Assembly (NCBI GenBank): GCA_018240985.1
Contig: JAFEER010000289.1
Span: forward strand, 1-42,898
Length of the DNA: 42,898 nt
Direction: 5' to 3'
Origin: Pseudomonadota bacterium
GTDB taxonomy: Bacteria > Pseudomonadota > Gammaproteobacteria > Burkholderiales > Burkholderiaceae_C
Position numbers and translations under genes: made by a program. Every line of letters starts with the position of its first letter. The stretch's first letter is position 1. Positions 1 to 7,886 of the stretch are shown here, piece by piece. The notes under the pieces were generated by a model. That model did no database searches. It had not been told where the DNA came from and was given only the letters and a program-made list of their open reading frames with translations.

Positions 1-134
1 GGCGCGGCACGGCCACAGGCCGTACCCGTTCACGCTGTCCAAAGGCGCGCAGGCGCCTTTGGAGCCGCAGCGTTCACCCTTGCCTGGCACGCCGATCACG
101 GCACTGGCGAGCGCGTTCAACTACCAAATCTAGG
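1..134 (-). mobile_element. Partial copy of the TIR element, cut by the window edge
   Basis: Positions 80-134 match the reverse complement of 4645-4699 at 54 of 55 bases; the one difference is at 126. Looser homology runs left to about 61. In both copies a hairpin follows at the same place, but its sequence differs: here the arms are tccaaaggcgc / gcgcctttgga, in the other copy tgcgggc / gcccgca, so the structure is kept while the bases are not. The element end (tctagg) stops only four bases before the modB start codon. The far end lies outside the window. Confidence 0.75.
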
Positions 135-138
135 GTAA

Positions 139-798
139 ATGCTGGGCTGTCCGGGCGCGCCGCTGACGCTCACCTTCGGCGTGGTGGCATGGAGCATGGG
201 CCTGCTGCTGGTGCTGGGCACGGCGCTGGCGTGGCTGCTGGCACGCCGGCCCTTCGCGGGGCGCGCTCTGCTCGACGCGCTGGTCACGCTGCCGCTGGTG
301 TTCCCGCCCATCGTGCTGGGCTATGGCCTGCTGCTGCTTCTGGGGCGCCAGGGTTGGCTCACGCAGTGGCTGCCGCCCGGGCTGCGGCCCGAGATCGTGT
401 TCACGCAGACGGGGCTGGTCATCGCCGCCTTCGTTGCCGGGCTGCCGCTCATGGTCAAGCCGGCGCAGGCGGCCTTCGCGGGCATACCGCCGCGCCTGCG
501 CGAGGCGGCGGCGTTGCTCGGGCACCGGCCCTGGAGCGTGTTCTGGCGCATCGACGTGCCGCTGGCGCGCCGCGGCGTGGCCGCGGGGCTGGTGTTGGCG
601 GGCGGGCGCGGCCTGGGCGAGGTGGGTCTGTCGCTGATGCTGGGCGGCAACATCGCCGGGCGCACCGAGACGCTGTCGCTGGCCATCTACAACCACGTCA
701 TGGACGGCAACCTGGCCCGCGCCAATCTGCTGTCGCTGCTGCTGGCGGGCATCGCCGCGCTGGCCTTCTTTGTCTTACGCCGCTGGGGAGCGCTATGA
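139..798 (+). CDS. modB: Molybdate ABC transporter permease ModB
   Basis: Inner-membrane permease of the high-affinity molybdate ABC transporter (ModABC). The 219-residue product is close to the usual ModB length. It has several hydrophobic segments, the cytoplasmic EAA loop (REAAALLGHRPWSVFWRIDVP) that contacts the ATPase ModC, and the family signature GEVGLSLMLGGNIAGRTET near the C-terminus. The first ATG (139) is used because the frame closes just upstream and the hydrophobic N-terminus begins there; no good ribosome-binding site is visible. The start codon directly abuts the end of the TIR element, so the native upstream signal may have been replaced. modA and modC are not in the window, though modA may lie to the left. 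modD overlaps the stop by four bases. Confidence 0.9.
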   Translation: MLGCPGAPLTLTFGVVAWSMGLLLVLGTALAWLLARRPFAGRALLDALVTLPLVFPPIVLGYGLLLLLGRQGWLTQWLPPGLRPEIVFTQTGLVIAAFVAGLPLMVKPAQAAFAGIPPRLREAAALLGHRPWSVFWRIDVPLARRGVAAGLVLAGGRGLGEVGLSLMLGGNIAGRTETLSLAIYNHVMDGNLARANLLSLLLAGIAALAFFVLRRWGAL

Positions 799-1646
799 AT
801 TCCGTGTTTTTCGACCATGCCACGATCGACGCCTGGATTGCCGAGGACGCGCCGCTCGTCGATCTGACCACCCACCTGCTCGCCGTGGGCGGAAAGCCCG
901 CGCGCATGCGCTTCACGATCCGCGGCGCATCCGTCGCCGCCTGTACCGAGGAGGCCGCGCGCATCGTGCAGCACTGCGGCGGGCGGGTGGAGAGCCTGCT
1001 GGCGAGCGGCACCCCGGTGGCCGCGGGCGATGTGCTGCTGGCCGCCACGGGCGAGGCTGCGGGCCTGCTGCGCGCCTGGAAGGTGGCGCAGAACCTGCTG
1101 GAGTACGCCTGTGGCGTGGCCGGCGCCAGCGCGCGCATGGTGCACGCCGTGCAGGCCGCCGCGCCAGGCGTGGCCGTGCTTACCACGCGCAAGCATGCGC
1201 CGGGGCTGCGGCGCATCGCGCTCAAGGCCACCTTGAGCGGCGGCGCGTTCCCGCACCGCCTGGGCGTGGGCGAGACGGTGCTGGTGTTCCCGCAGCACCG
1301 CGCGCTGCTCGGCGGCTGGGACGGCGTGGCCGCGCGTCTGGCCGCCGTGGCGCACGCGCTGGCCGAGAAAAAATGTGTGATCGAGGCCCATTGCCTCGAT
1401 GAAGCCCTGCGCGCCGCAGCCGCGGGGGCGGACGTAGTGCAGTTCGACAAGGCCACGCCCGAGCAGCTGCGCGCCTGGTGCCCGCCGCTGCGCGAACGCC
1501 ACCCGCAGCTGCGGCTGCTGGCCGCAGGCGGCATCCACGTCGGCAACGCGGCCGATTACGCCGCCAGCGGCGTGGATGCGCTGGTCACCAGCAGCCTGCA
1601 TTACGCTGCGCCCGCCGATGTGGGCGTGAGCGTGGAACCCGCGTAG
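795..1646 (+). CDS. modD: ModD, QPRTase-like molybdenum utilisation protein
   Basis: 283-residue member of the nicotinate-nucleotide pyrophosphorylase fold family, of the ModD type found in mod operons. Its exact role is unsettled; a part in molybdenum transport or cofactor use is inferred from conserved gene neighbourhood. Visible family features are the EYACGVAGASARMV helix, the phosphate-binding TTRKHAPGLR stretch, the GGAFPHRLGVGETVLVF segment, and the C-terminal barrel strands QFDKATPE and AAGGI. The ATG overlaps the modB stop (ATGA), which indicates translational coupling. True quinolinate phosphoribosyltransferase (NadC) is the alternative, but the mod context and the TTRKHAPG variant favour ModD. 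Confidence 0.85.
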   Translation: MNSVFFDHATIDAWIAEDAPLVDLTTHLLAVGGKPARMRFTIRGASVAACTEEAARIVQHCGGRVESLLASGTPVAAGDVLLAATGEAAGLLRAWKVAQNLLEYACGVAGASARMVHAVQAAAPGVAVLTTRKHAPGLRRIALKATLSGGAFPHRLGVGETVLVFPQHRALLGGWDGVAARLAAVAHALAEKKCVIEAHCLDEALRAAAAGADVVQFDKATPEQLRAWCPPLRERHPQLRLLAAGGIHVGNAADYAASGVDALVTSSLHYAAPADVGVSVEPA

Positions 1647-1683
1647 CTGGTTAGACTTTCCTGCACTGGTTTGAAAGGGCGGC

Positions 1684-2511
1684 ATGGTTTCAGAAGCGGA
1701 GCAAGACGGCGGGCCTATCGAACTGCGCGGTTCGGTGTGGATGACGGTGGGCGGGCGCAACCTGGGCGGCGCTGGCCGGATCGAGTTGCTGACGCACATT
1801 GCCGCACATGGCTCGATCACCCAGGCGGCCAAGGCCATGGGCATGAGCTACAAGGCGGCGTGGGACGCCATCGATGCCATGAACCAGCTGGCCGGCGAGC
1901 CGCTGGTGGAGCGGCTGGTGGGCGGCAAGGGCGGCGGTGGTACGACGCTGACCGAAAGGGGGATGCGGCTGGTGCGCAGCTTCGGCGTCATCGAGCGCGT
2001 ACACCGCCAGTTTGTGGGCGAGCTCAGCGCGCAGGCGCAGGGCGTCGCCGATGATTTTTTGTTGATAAGGAGAATGGGTATGAAAACGAGTGCACGCAAT
2101 CAATTTTTTGGCACCGTGTCCCGCGTGACCGCCGGGGCCGTGAACGATGAGATCGCCCTGGAGGTGCCCGGAATGGGCACGGCCATTGTGGCCATCGTCA
2201 CGCACGGCAGCGCGACCGATCTGGGCCTGGTGCCCGGAGCCGAGGCGTTCGCGCTGGTCAAGGCCTCGTCGGTCATCGTGGTGACGCAGGAGCAGGGCGC
2301 CCGGTTCTCGGCGCGCAACCGGCTGCAGGGCACGGTTTCTCGCGTTCAGAAGGGCGCCGTGAACGCCGAGGTGGTGATTGGCTTGCCCGGCGGCGCTGCG
2401 GTGGCCGCCATCATCACCAACCAAAGCTGCGACGCGCTGGGCCTGGCGCCGGGCGTGGCGGCATCGGCGCTGTTCAAGGCGTCGAGCGTGATCGTGGGCG
2501 TGCCGGCGTAG
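1684..2511 (+). CDS. modE: ModE-family molybdate-responsive regulator
   Basis: 275-residue regulator that senses molybdate. The N-terminal winged-helix domain (about 17-115) resembles LysR-type HTHs (GSITQAAKAMGMSYKAAWDAIDAMN). Two Mop/TOBE domains follow (about 134-202 and 207-274), each opening with the molybdate-binding signature SARN (TSARNQFFGTVSRV, FSARNRLQGTVSRV). In known ModE proteins the loaded dimer represses the mod operon and can activate molybdoenzyme genes. A modest ribosome-binding site (gaaaggg) precedes ATG 1684. It lies 37 bases after modD and is probably co-transcribed. No classical ModE palindrome was recognised in the window; the operator may lie left of it. Confidence 0.9.
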   Translation: MVSEAEQDGGPIELRGSVWMTVGGRNLGGAGRIELLTHIAAHGSITQAAKAMGMSYKAAWDAIDAMNQLAGEPLVERLVGGKGGGGTTLTERGMRLVRSFGVIERVHRQFVGELSAQAQGVADDFLLIRRMGMKTSARNQFFGTVSRVTAGAVNDEIALEVPGMGTAIVAIVTHGSATDLGLVPGAEAFALVKASSVIVVTQEQGARFSARNRLQGTVSRVQKGAVNAEVVIGLPGGAAVAAIITNQSCDALGLAPGVAASALFKASSVIVGVPA

Positions 2512-2614
2512 GGCGAGACGTAGAGGGGAAGAGGGTGACGAGTGCTGATGGGATGGGCAGGCGGGCTTGAACGCGAATTTCTTGCGCGACGTGCACTGAC
2601 AGCGCTGCAGAAGC

Positions 2615-3490
2615 TCAGGTGCGGGGCAAGGCGGTGCAGCACCTGGCCGGTAGATCGAGCCAGCGCTCGGCGGCGGCCTGCAGTGCCGCTAGCTGGCCGG
2701 TGGTGTAGAGCCGAACCTGCCCGGTTTCGGCCGGTTGGCCGTCCGCCGACTGCTCGGGCGCCAGTGTCCCGGCCTGGGCCAGGATACGCCGCGTCTGTCG
2801 CGCCACGGCGGCGCCGGTGTCCAGGATCTGCACCTCCGGCCCCACCAGTTCGCGCAGCATGTCCTTGGCAAACACATAGTGCGTGCAGCCCAGCACGAGT
2901 GTGTCGATGTCGCCGGTTTTCAAGCCAAATGAGCCTAAAGCGCCCGCGTACTGTGCGCAAAGCGCTCCTATTTTTGCTGCCGACTCGGGTGCAGGCAGTG
3001 GCTCCTCGGTGCTTTGCTCTATGGCCCGGGCCAGGCCGTCGCAGGCCTGCACGGCAAAGCGCGTGTGCGCCGAATGCGCCGCCAGCAGCCTTTGAAAGCG
3101 CGCGCTGCCGACCGTGCCGCGTGTGGCCAGCACGCCTACATGGTGGGTCTGGCTGCAGGCGGCGGCAGGTTTGAGGGCCGGCTCCACGCCTATGGCAGGC
3201 AGCTCGGGCAGGGTGGAGCGCAGCAGCTCCACGGCCGCTGCCGTCGCCGTATTGCAGGCCACCACCAGGGCCTTGATACCGTGCTGCGCGCACAGCCAGC
3301 GCGCAATGGCCAGTGTGCGCTGTTGCACGAAGGCGTCGCCCTTCTCGTCGCCATAGGGCGCGTTGCCGCTGTCGGCCAGGTAGATGAAGTCTTCGTGCGG
3401 CAGTTCGCGGCGCAGGGCCTGCAGCACGCTCAGGCCGCCGATGCCGCTGTCGAATACGCCTATGGGCCGGGCGGCGGGGAGCGCTGTCAT
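2615..3490 (-). CDS. murI: Glutamate racemase MurI
   Basis: Cytoplasmic cofactor-independent racemase that makes D-glutamate for peptidoglycan. The 291-residue product carries the FDSGIGGLSV motif (about 13-22) and the two catalytic cysteines, in VACNTAT (C79) and LGCTHY (C202). The YLADSGNAPYG segment is also typical. A stretch around residues 168-192 (AKIGALCAQYAGALGSFGL) coincides with a degenerate palindromic repeat in the DNA and looks like a repeat-derived insertion ahead of the second active-site loop. The end converges with modE across 103 bases in which I see no gene. Confidence 0.95.
   Translation of the reverse strand: MTALPAARPIGVFDSGIGGLSVLQALRRELPHEDFIYLADSGNAPYGDEKGDAFVQQRTLAIARWLCAQHGIKALVVACNTATAAAVELLRSTLPELPAIGVEPALKPAAACSQTHHVGVLATRGTVGSARFQRLLAAHSAHTRFAVQACDGLARAIEQSTEEPLPAPESAAKIGALCAQYAGALGSFGLKTGDIDTLVLGCTHYVFAKDMLRELVGPEVQILDTGAAVARQTRRILAQAGTLAPEQSADGQPAETGQVRLYTTGQLAALQAAAERWLDLPARCCTALPRT
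2925..2984. repeat. Degenerate palindromic repeat inside murI
   Basis: The sequence reads gagcctaaagcgc ... gcaaagcgctcctattttt, related to the palindromic family seen best at 6713-6754 and 15758-15800. It is fully inside the murI frame and causes no stop. The arms are imperfect, so membership in the family is inferred. Confidence 0.45.
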
Positions 3491-3558
3491 GAAATGTGGG
3501 TGTGGGGCGGTTGAATGGGTGGCTTGGTGCGGGCATCAGGGCCGGCCGTAGCAAACCC

Positions 3559-4002
3559 TCAAGTATGCCCCTGCCCATGCTGCGGCAGGTCGTCGCGCAG
3601 CGGCCACCAGCTGCAGCGCGAGTCCACATGCATCTGAAACTGCGGCGCCGTGGCGATGGGTTCATCGAGCAGGCCGGCGCGGATGCGCACCACGCCGGGC
3701 AGGCTGGCGCGCTCGCTGAACACCGGCGAGCCGCAGACCGAACAGAACACGCGCATCTTGCCCGGCGAGGATGCATAGCGGCGCAGCAACTCCCGCCCTG
3801 ATGTGAATTCCAGCTGATCCGCGGCGACCGGGATGTTGGCGGCAAAGGCGCTGCCCTGGGCGCGGCGGCATTGGCTGCAGTGGCAGATCTGTATGGGCGC
3901 GAGCGGCCCGTGGATGGCAAAGCGCACGCCTTGGCACAGGCAGGCGCCGCGGTGCAGGGGATTTTGGGTCATGGGCTGGGCGGTGGCGGTTGAGCTGGAC
4001 AT
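3559..4002 (-). CDS. GFA / CENP-V family zinc-binding protein
   Basis: 147-residue protein of the family named after glutathione-dependent formaldehyde-activating enzyme. Most members have unknown substrates. The zinc-binding cysteines are all present: CLC (C21, C23), CHCSQC (C40, C42, C45) and CSVC (C87, C90). ATG 4002 is used; an internal ATG at 3972 would remove ten unconserved residues and cannot be excluded. The gene starts four bases after the stop of the upstream methyltransferase, so the two are probably co-transcribed. Function beyond the fold is not known. Confidence 0.85.
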   Translation of the reverse strand: MSSSTATAQPMTQNPLHRGACLCQGVRFAIHGPLAPIQICHCSQCRRAQGSAFAANIPVAADQLEFTSGRELLRRYASSPGKMRVFCSVCGSPVFSERASLPGVVRIRAGLLDEPIATAPQFQMHVDSRCSWWPLRDDLPQHGQGHT

Positions 4003-4006
4003 CGCA

Positions 4007-4621
4007 TCACTCTACGCCGGCGCCACCGCGGCGAAACACCAGCAGCCGGTTGTTGGCCGGCATGCCATGGTCATGCTCGAGCGCCAGGCCATGCCGCGCG
4101 GCGAGTTGCCTGATGTCCTCGAAGTGGCGGATGCCGCTCGCCGCATCGCGCTGGCGCAGCCAGGCGTCGAAGGCGCGGTTGCTCTCGCTGGTGAACTGGC
4201 CGCCGTAGTTGAACGGGCCATACAGGGCCAGCACGCCGGCCGGCGGCAGGTGGCCGCCCACGAGTGCAAACAGGCGCTCGACCAGCGGCCAGGCCACGAT
4301 ATGCGTGGTGTTGGCAGAGAACACGGCGTCGAAGGCGCCCTCGGGCCAGTCGCTGCTGGCCAGATCCAGCAGCAGCGGCGCGAGCAGGTTGGGCGCAGGG
4401 TGCGCTGCCTGCCAGGCGCATATGCCGGGGTGGTTGTCGGCCAGGTCGCTGGTCTGCCAGATGAGCTGCGGCATGCGTGGCGCAAAGTACACCGCATGCT
4501 GGCCGGTGCCGGAGCCGATCTCCAGCACCTGTTGCCTGCCGGCAAAGGCCTGTTGCAGCACGGCGAGGATGGGCGCCTGGTTGTTTTCGCAGGCCTGGGA
4601 AAAGGGTAGCGGCATGGTCAT
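4007..4621 (-). CDS. DUF938 SAM-dependent methyltransferase
   Basis: 204-residue predicted class I methyltransferase of the DUF938 family. It begins with the family hallmark ENNQAPIL, followed by the SAM-binding glycine motif VLEIGSGTGQHAVYFA and the acidic loop QTSDLADN. A conserved YGPFNYGGQFTSESN segment lies in the C-terminal half. The substrate is unknown. Start 4621 is chosen, with a second in-frame ATG two codons later. The TIR element lies 21 bases upstream of this start, so that element or its flank may supply the promoter. Confidence 0.85.
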   Translation of the reverse strand: MTMPLPFSQACENNQAPILAVLQQAFAGRQQVLEIGSGTGQHAVYFAPRMPQLIWQTSDLADNHPGICAWQAAHPAPNLLAPLLLDLASSDWPEGAFDAVFSANTTHIVAWPLVERLFALVGGHLPPAGVLALYGPFNYGGQFTSESNRAFDAWLRQRDAASGIRHFEDIRQLAARHGLALEHDHGMPANNRLLVFRRGGAGVE

Positions 4622-4642
4622 GCGCCAGATGATGGCGGATTC

Positions 4643-4880
4643 AACCTAGATTCGGTAGTTGAACGCGCTCGCCAGTGCCGTGATCGGCGTGCCAGGCAAG
4701 GCGTGACGACGCTGCGGGCTCCTGCCCGCAAGGAGGAGCAACGCCGCATGGCGCGGCGAGCGCGGTGCTGGCGAGCGCGTAGCGCACTCACCCAACAGGT
4801 GAGTGGCAGCGAAGCAGGGAACGCCAATATCCATGCGGCTTTCCAAAAGGTTGCAAGCGGTCAACTGCCGAATCTAGGTT
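4643..4880. mobile_element. 238-bp MITE-like element with terminal inverted repeats
   Basis: The left end aacctagattcggtagttga and the inverted right end aacctagattcggcagttga match over 24 bases with two mismatches. The interior holds a hairpin (tgcgggc tcct gcccgca) and is GC-rich. No transposase frame and no convincing gene fit inside. I could not find a clear target-site duplication in the flanks. A near-identical end lies in opposite orientation at 80-134. The size and structure suggest a non-autonomous element mobilised in trans. Confidence 0.7.
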
Positions 4881-5042
4881 CAAGGTATTTTGCGGTTACA
4901 TGCGTCACAGAGTCCGCCCTGCTGGAACACAAACGGCTATAGCGTGCTCCAAACAGCGTCGATGGTTGATGGAATCACCGGCGGTGCCGGGGCTGCAGAA
5001 AGCTCGACACCCATCGAGATATCTGCACGAGGAGTACACATC

Positions 5043-5543
5043 ATGACATTTCGCATGCACACCAGCCTGGTGGCGCTGGCCGCCGCGCTGACCCTGGGCT
5101 CGATTCCTAGCGCCTGGGCCCAGGTGACACCCAAGCAGGAAGATGCCGCCCAGTTGAAGGCCGACGACGCCTCGCTGGCACGCGAGCGCGGCCAATTGAG
5201 CCAGGATGCCAAGACGCTCAAGTCCGACAAGGCCGAGGGCAAGATGGCGGCCGAATCCAAGGACTCGATGCGCGTCTACCGCGACAAGCAAGGCGTCAAG
5301 GGCGAAAAGAAGGACATGGCCAGCGACCGCGCCGGCTCCCTGCAGAGCAAGGAGGACAAGACCGAGTTGAAGCAGGACAAGGCGAAACTGAAGGCCGATG
5401 CCCGCCGCCAGCAGCGCGACAACAAGCATGGCCGCATGGCCGCCACCTCGCCCGATGCCGAGAAGGTCTACCAGGACAAGCAGGCCATCCAGGGCCAGGA
5501 AAAGGCCATTGCCGAGGACAAGGCCAAGATGGGCAAGGAGTGA
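5043..5543 (+). CDS. Lysine/aspartate-rich periplasmic protein with internal repeat
   Basis: 166-residue product of unknown function. Residues 1-26 form a signal peptide ending AWA|Q. The mature part is highly charged and predicted to be helical or extended, with no cysteine. It contains a duplicated unit: residues 67-97 (KMAAESKDSMRVYRDKQ...) align with 131-161 (RMAATSPDAEKVYQDKQ...), sharing MAA, VY-DKQ and a G-x-[EQ]-K stretch. The start at 5043 is preceded by gaggag; longer in-frame starts lack a signal peptide. The gene begins 162 bases beyond the TIR element. No confident family assignment. Confidence 0.8.
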   Translation: MTFRMHTSLVALAAALTLGSIPSAWAQVTPKQEDAAQLKADDASLARERGQLSQDAKTLKSDKAEGKMAAESKDSMRVYRDKQGVKGEKKDMASDRAGSLQSKEDKTELKQDKAKLKADARRQQRDNKHGRMAATSPDAEKVYQDKQAIQGQEKAIAEDKAKMGKE

Positions 5544-5556
5544 TGTGGGGCGTTGT

Positions 5557-5597
5557 GCGTTGAGCGCTGGGCGTTTAGCGTGGGTGCCGCTCAACGC
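5557..5597. terminator. Inverted repeat between convergent genes, possible bidirectional terminator
   Basis: gcgttgagcg (5557-5566) pairs perfectly with cgctcaacgc (5588-5597) across a 21-base loop. It lies between the convergent ends at 5543 and 5611. No strong T-run follows on the plus strand, only ctcttt, so termination is an inference from position and pairing. Confidence 0.45.
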
Positions 5598-5610
5598 TCA
5601 ACGCTCTTTG

Positions 5611-6657
5611 TCACGGCGCAGCGCAGGAATCATCGAGGCCGGCCGCGCCGGCCAGCTTTTGCAGGCGTGAACGCTTGTCCAGGCAGTCCTGATGTTGGGC
5701 CTGCAGCGCCTTGTGCTGTGCCAGCCGCGTTGCCTCGGCGCGCTCCGCCTGCAACAGCGCGACGCGCGCGCGGATCTGCGGCATGACGGCCAGGGCCGCC
5801 TTTTCGCCCTCCATGATGGCGCCGGCGCGCTGGTTGAAGTCCACCGGGCCTATGTCCAGCACCTGCGGGCGTATGACGATGTCGGCGCGCGCCAGCTCGG
5901 CCTGGCCGAGCTTCTGGCCCATGATGGCGATCGACTGGCTCAACGCACCCAGCATGTGCTCCGGCGTCTTGCCGCGTGCCTTGTTGGAGATGTCCACCGC
6001 AATCACCAGGTCGGCGCCCAGCTCGCGCGCCGCATCCACGGGCACGGGGCTGACGATGCCGCCATCGACGAAGTGGTACTTGGCTATTGCGACGGGCTGG
6101 AACACGCCCGGAATGCTGCTCGACGCCCGCACCGCCTGGCCGGTGTTGCCGCGTGCAAACACGGTGCGCTTGCCGTCTTCCAGCCTTGTCGCCACGGCCA
6201 CGAAGGGCTTGGGCAGCTGCTCCAGCGGGGTGCTGCGCACCTGTGCGTTGACGTAGTCCTCAAGTTTTTGGCCCTGCACCAGCCCGCCCGAGGACAGCTG
6301 CAGGTCGCGGATGCTGGTCTCATCCAGCGCCACGGCCTTGTCCTGCAGCTCGAAGGCATTCATGCCGCTGGCATACAGCGCCCCGACCACGCTGCCCGCG
6401 CTGGTGCCGGCCACCACCGCTGGCGCCAGGCCGTTGGCCTCCAGCATCTTGATGACGCCGATATGCGCAAAGCCCTTGGCCGCGCCGCCGCCCAGGGCGA
6501 TGCCGATCTTGATCGGCGCTGCTGCCGCTGTGCCGGGAGTCGCCGGGGCGGTTTGTTTTGGCCCGGGGCTGCTGCAGGCTGCGAGGCCGGCCAAGCCCAG
6601 GGCCGCCAACGCGCGCCAGATGACACGCCGGCGCGTGCCGAAAGATCCTGGATTCAT
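5611..6657 (-). CDS. Patatin-like phospholipase, predicted lipoprotein
   Basis: 348-residue NTE/RssA-type patatin-domain protein. The N-terminus has a signal sequence and lipobox (LAGLAAC, acylated C28), so it should be anchored to a membrane outside the cytoplasm. The catalytic dyad of the fold is visible: the oxyanion glycine stretch GGGAAKGFAHIG, the nucleophile elbow GTSAGS (S86), and the aspartate in VDGG (D198). Such proteins hydrolyse acyl esters of phospholipids. A charged, probably helical tail (about 270-330) follows the domain. Upstream, 122 bases separate it from the dehydrogenase gene, which has a terminator there, so it is probably transcribed on its own. Confidence 0.9.
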   Translation of the reverse strand: MNPGSFGTRRRVIWRALAALGLAGLAACSSPGPKQTAPATPGTAAAAPIKIGIALGGGAAKGFAHIGVIKMLEANGLAPAVVAGTSAGSVVGALYASGMNAFELQDKAVALDETSIRDLQLSSGGLVQGQKLEDYVNAQVRSTPLEQLPKPFVAVATRLEDGKRTVFARGNTGQAVRASSSIPGVFQPVAIAKYHFVDGGIVSPVPVDAARELGADLVIAVDISNKARGKTPEHMLGALSQSIAIMGQKLGQAELARADIVIRPQVLDIGPVDFNQRAGAIMEGEKAALAVMPQIRARVALLQAERAEATRLAQHKALQAQHQDCLDKRSRLQKLAGAAGLDDSCAAP

Positions 6658-6712
6658 AGGGATGGGATGGGTGGAGCTGGTGAGTAGGTGGGTCTGATCA
6701 AGAAAAGTTCAA

Positions 6713-6754
6713 TAAAAAAAGCTGCTAGCGCTTTTGTAGTATGCGCCAGCAGCT
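6713..6754 (-). terminator. Intrinsic terminator formed by a palindromic repeat
   Basis: On the minus strand agctgctggcgc pairs with gcgctagcagct (one mismatch, 11-base loop) and is followed by a run of seven T. It lies 25 bases past the stop of the dehydrogenase gene. The stem is also the best-preserved copy in this window of the palindromic repeat family, so a dispersed repeat is serving as a rho-independent terminator. Confidence 0.8.
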
Positions 6755-6779
6755 ATCAGATTGAGAGCTACTGCGGGCC

Positions 6780-7868
6780 TCAACCCTTGGCAATCAGCGC
6801 CGCAATCGCCGCGCCCACCTGCTGCGTGCTGGCCTGGCCGCCCAGGTCGGGCGTGCGCGGCCCGGTCTTGATGACCTCCTCGATGGCGGCCACGATGGCG
6901 TTGTGCGCCTGCCGGCCGGCGCCCTGGCCCTGGGTCAGGAAGTCCAGCATCAGCGCGCCCGACCAGACCATGGCGATGGGGTTGGCGATGTTCTGGCCGT
7001 AGATGTCGGGCGCCGAGCCGTGCACCGGCTCGAACAGGCTGGGGAAGCTGCGCTCGGGGTTCAGGTTGGCAGACGGCGCCAGGCCAATGGTGCCGGTCGT
7101 CGCCGGCCCCAGGTCGCTCAGGATATCGCCGAACAGATTGGTGGCGGCGACCACGTCGAAGCGCCCCGGCTGCAGCACGAAGCGCGCCGTGAGGATGTCG
7201 ATGTGCTGCTTGTCCAGCGTCACGTCGGGGTAGTCCTTGGCGACCTCGTCGGCGCGCTTGTCCCACCAGGGCATGCTGATGGCGATGCCGTTGCTCTTGG
7301 TGGCCAGGGTCACATGCTTCCTGGCGCGGCTCTGCGCCAGGTCGAAGGCGAACCTCAGCAGGCGATTCGCGCCGTGGCGCGAGTACACCGATTCCTGGAT
7401 CACGATTTCGCGATCGGTGCCCTCGTACATGATGCCGCCCAGCGAGGTGTACTCGCCCTCGGTGTTCTCGCGCACCACGCAGTAGTCGATATCACCGGGC
7501 TTGCGGCCGGCCAGCGGGCAGGGCACGCCCTCGAACAGGCGCACGGGGCGCAGGTTGATGTATTGGTCGAACTCGCGGCGGAACTTGAGCAGGCTGCCCC
7601 ACAGCGACACATGATCGGGCACAGTGGCCGGCCAGCCCACGGCGCCGAAGAAGATGGCGTCCATGCCCGAGAGCTGGGCCTTCCAGTCGTCGGGCATCAT
7701 TTTTCCGTGCTGGAGGTAGTAGTCGCAGTGCGCCCAGTCGAAGTGATGAAACTCCAGCGCCAAGCCAAAGCGCCTGGCTGCCGCCTCGACGGCGCGCAGA
7801 CCCTCGGGCATGACCTCGCGGCCGATGCCGTCGCCGGGCAGGACGGCGATCTTGTGGTTTTTTTGCAT
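6780..7868 (-). CDS. Tartrate / D-malate dehydrogenase family protein
   Basis: 362-residue member of the isocitrate/isopropylmalate dehydrogenase superfamily, of the tartrate dehydrogenase/decarboxylase (TtuC, DmlA) branch. These enzymes use NAD and a divalent metal to oxidise beta-hydroxyacids. Visible motifs are GDGIGREV at the N-terminus, the substrate-loop CVVRENTEGEYTSLGG, the metal-ligand region NLFGDILSDLG and the coenzyme-binding FEPVHGSAPDI. LeuB is the alternative, but the W-rich N-terminal half (FDWAHCDYY, FGAVGWPATVPDHVSLWG) is characteristic of the tartrate/malate branch. yqeY lies 18 bases upstream on the same strand. Confidence 0.88.
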   Translation of the reverse strand: MQKNHKIAVLPGDGIGREVMPEGLRAVEAAARRFGLALEFHHFDWAHCDYYLQHGKMMPDDWKAQLSGMDAIFFGAVGWPATVPDHVSLWGSLLKFRREFDQYINLRPVRLFEGVPCPLAGRKPGDIDYCVVRENTEGEYTSLGGIMYEGTDREIVIQESVYSRHGANRLLRFAFDLAQSRARKHVTLATKSNGIAISMPWWDKRADEVAKDYPDVTLDKQHIDILTARFVLQPGRFDVVAATNLFGDILSDLGPATTGTIGLAPSANLNPERSFPSLFEPVHGSAPDIYGQNIANPIAMVWSGALMLDFLTQGQGAGRQAHNAIVAAIEEVIKTGPRTPDLGGQASTQQVGAAIAALIAKG

Positions 7869-7886
7869 GCTCAGCCCTTGTGGAGT

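Noticed and set aside
1-133. Open frame running in from the left edge and ending at 133 (tag), which could be the C-terminus of an upstream gene
   Set aside because: Its last third is the TIR element sequence and the same residues occur in the other copy, where no gene is plausible. The upstream part is too short to recognise.
1647-1683. ModE operator between modD and modE
   Set aside because: No palindrome of the known ModE type is present in this gap.
4646-4942. Short open frames inside the TIR element on both strands
   Set aside because: They have no family resemblance, are contained in repeated DNA, and end at the terminal repeats. No transposase motif is present.
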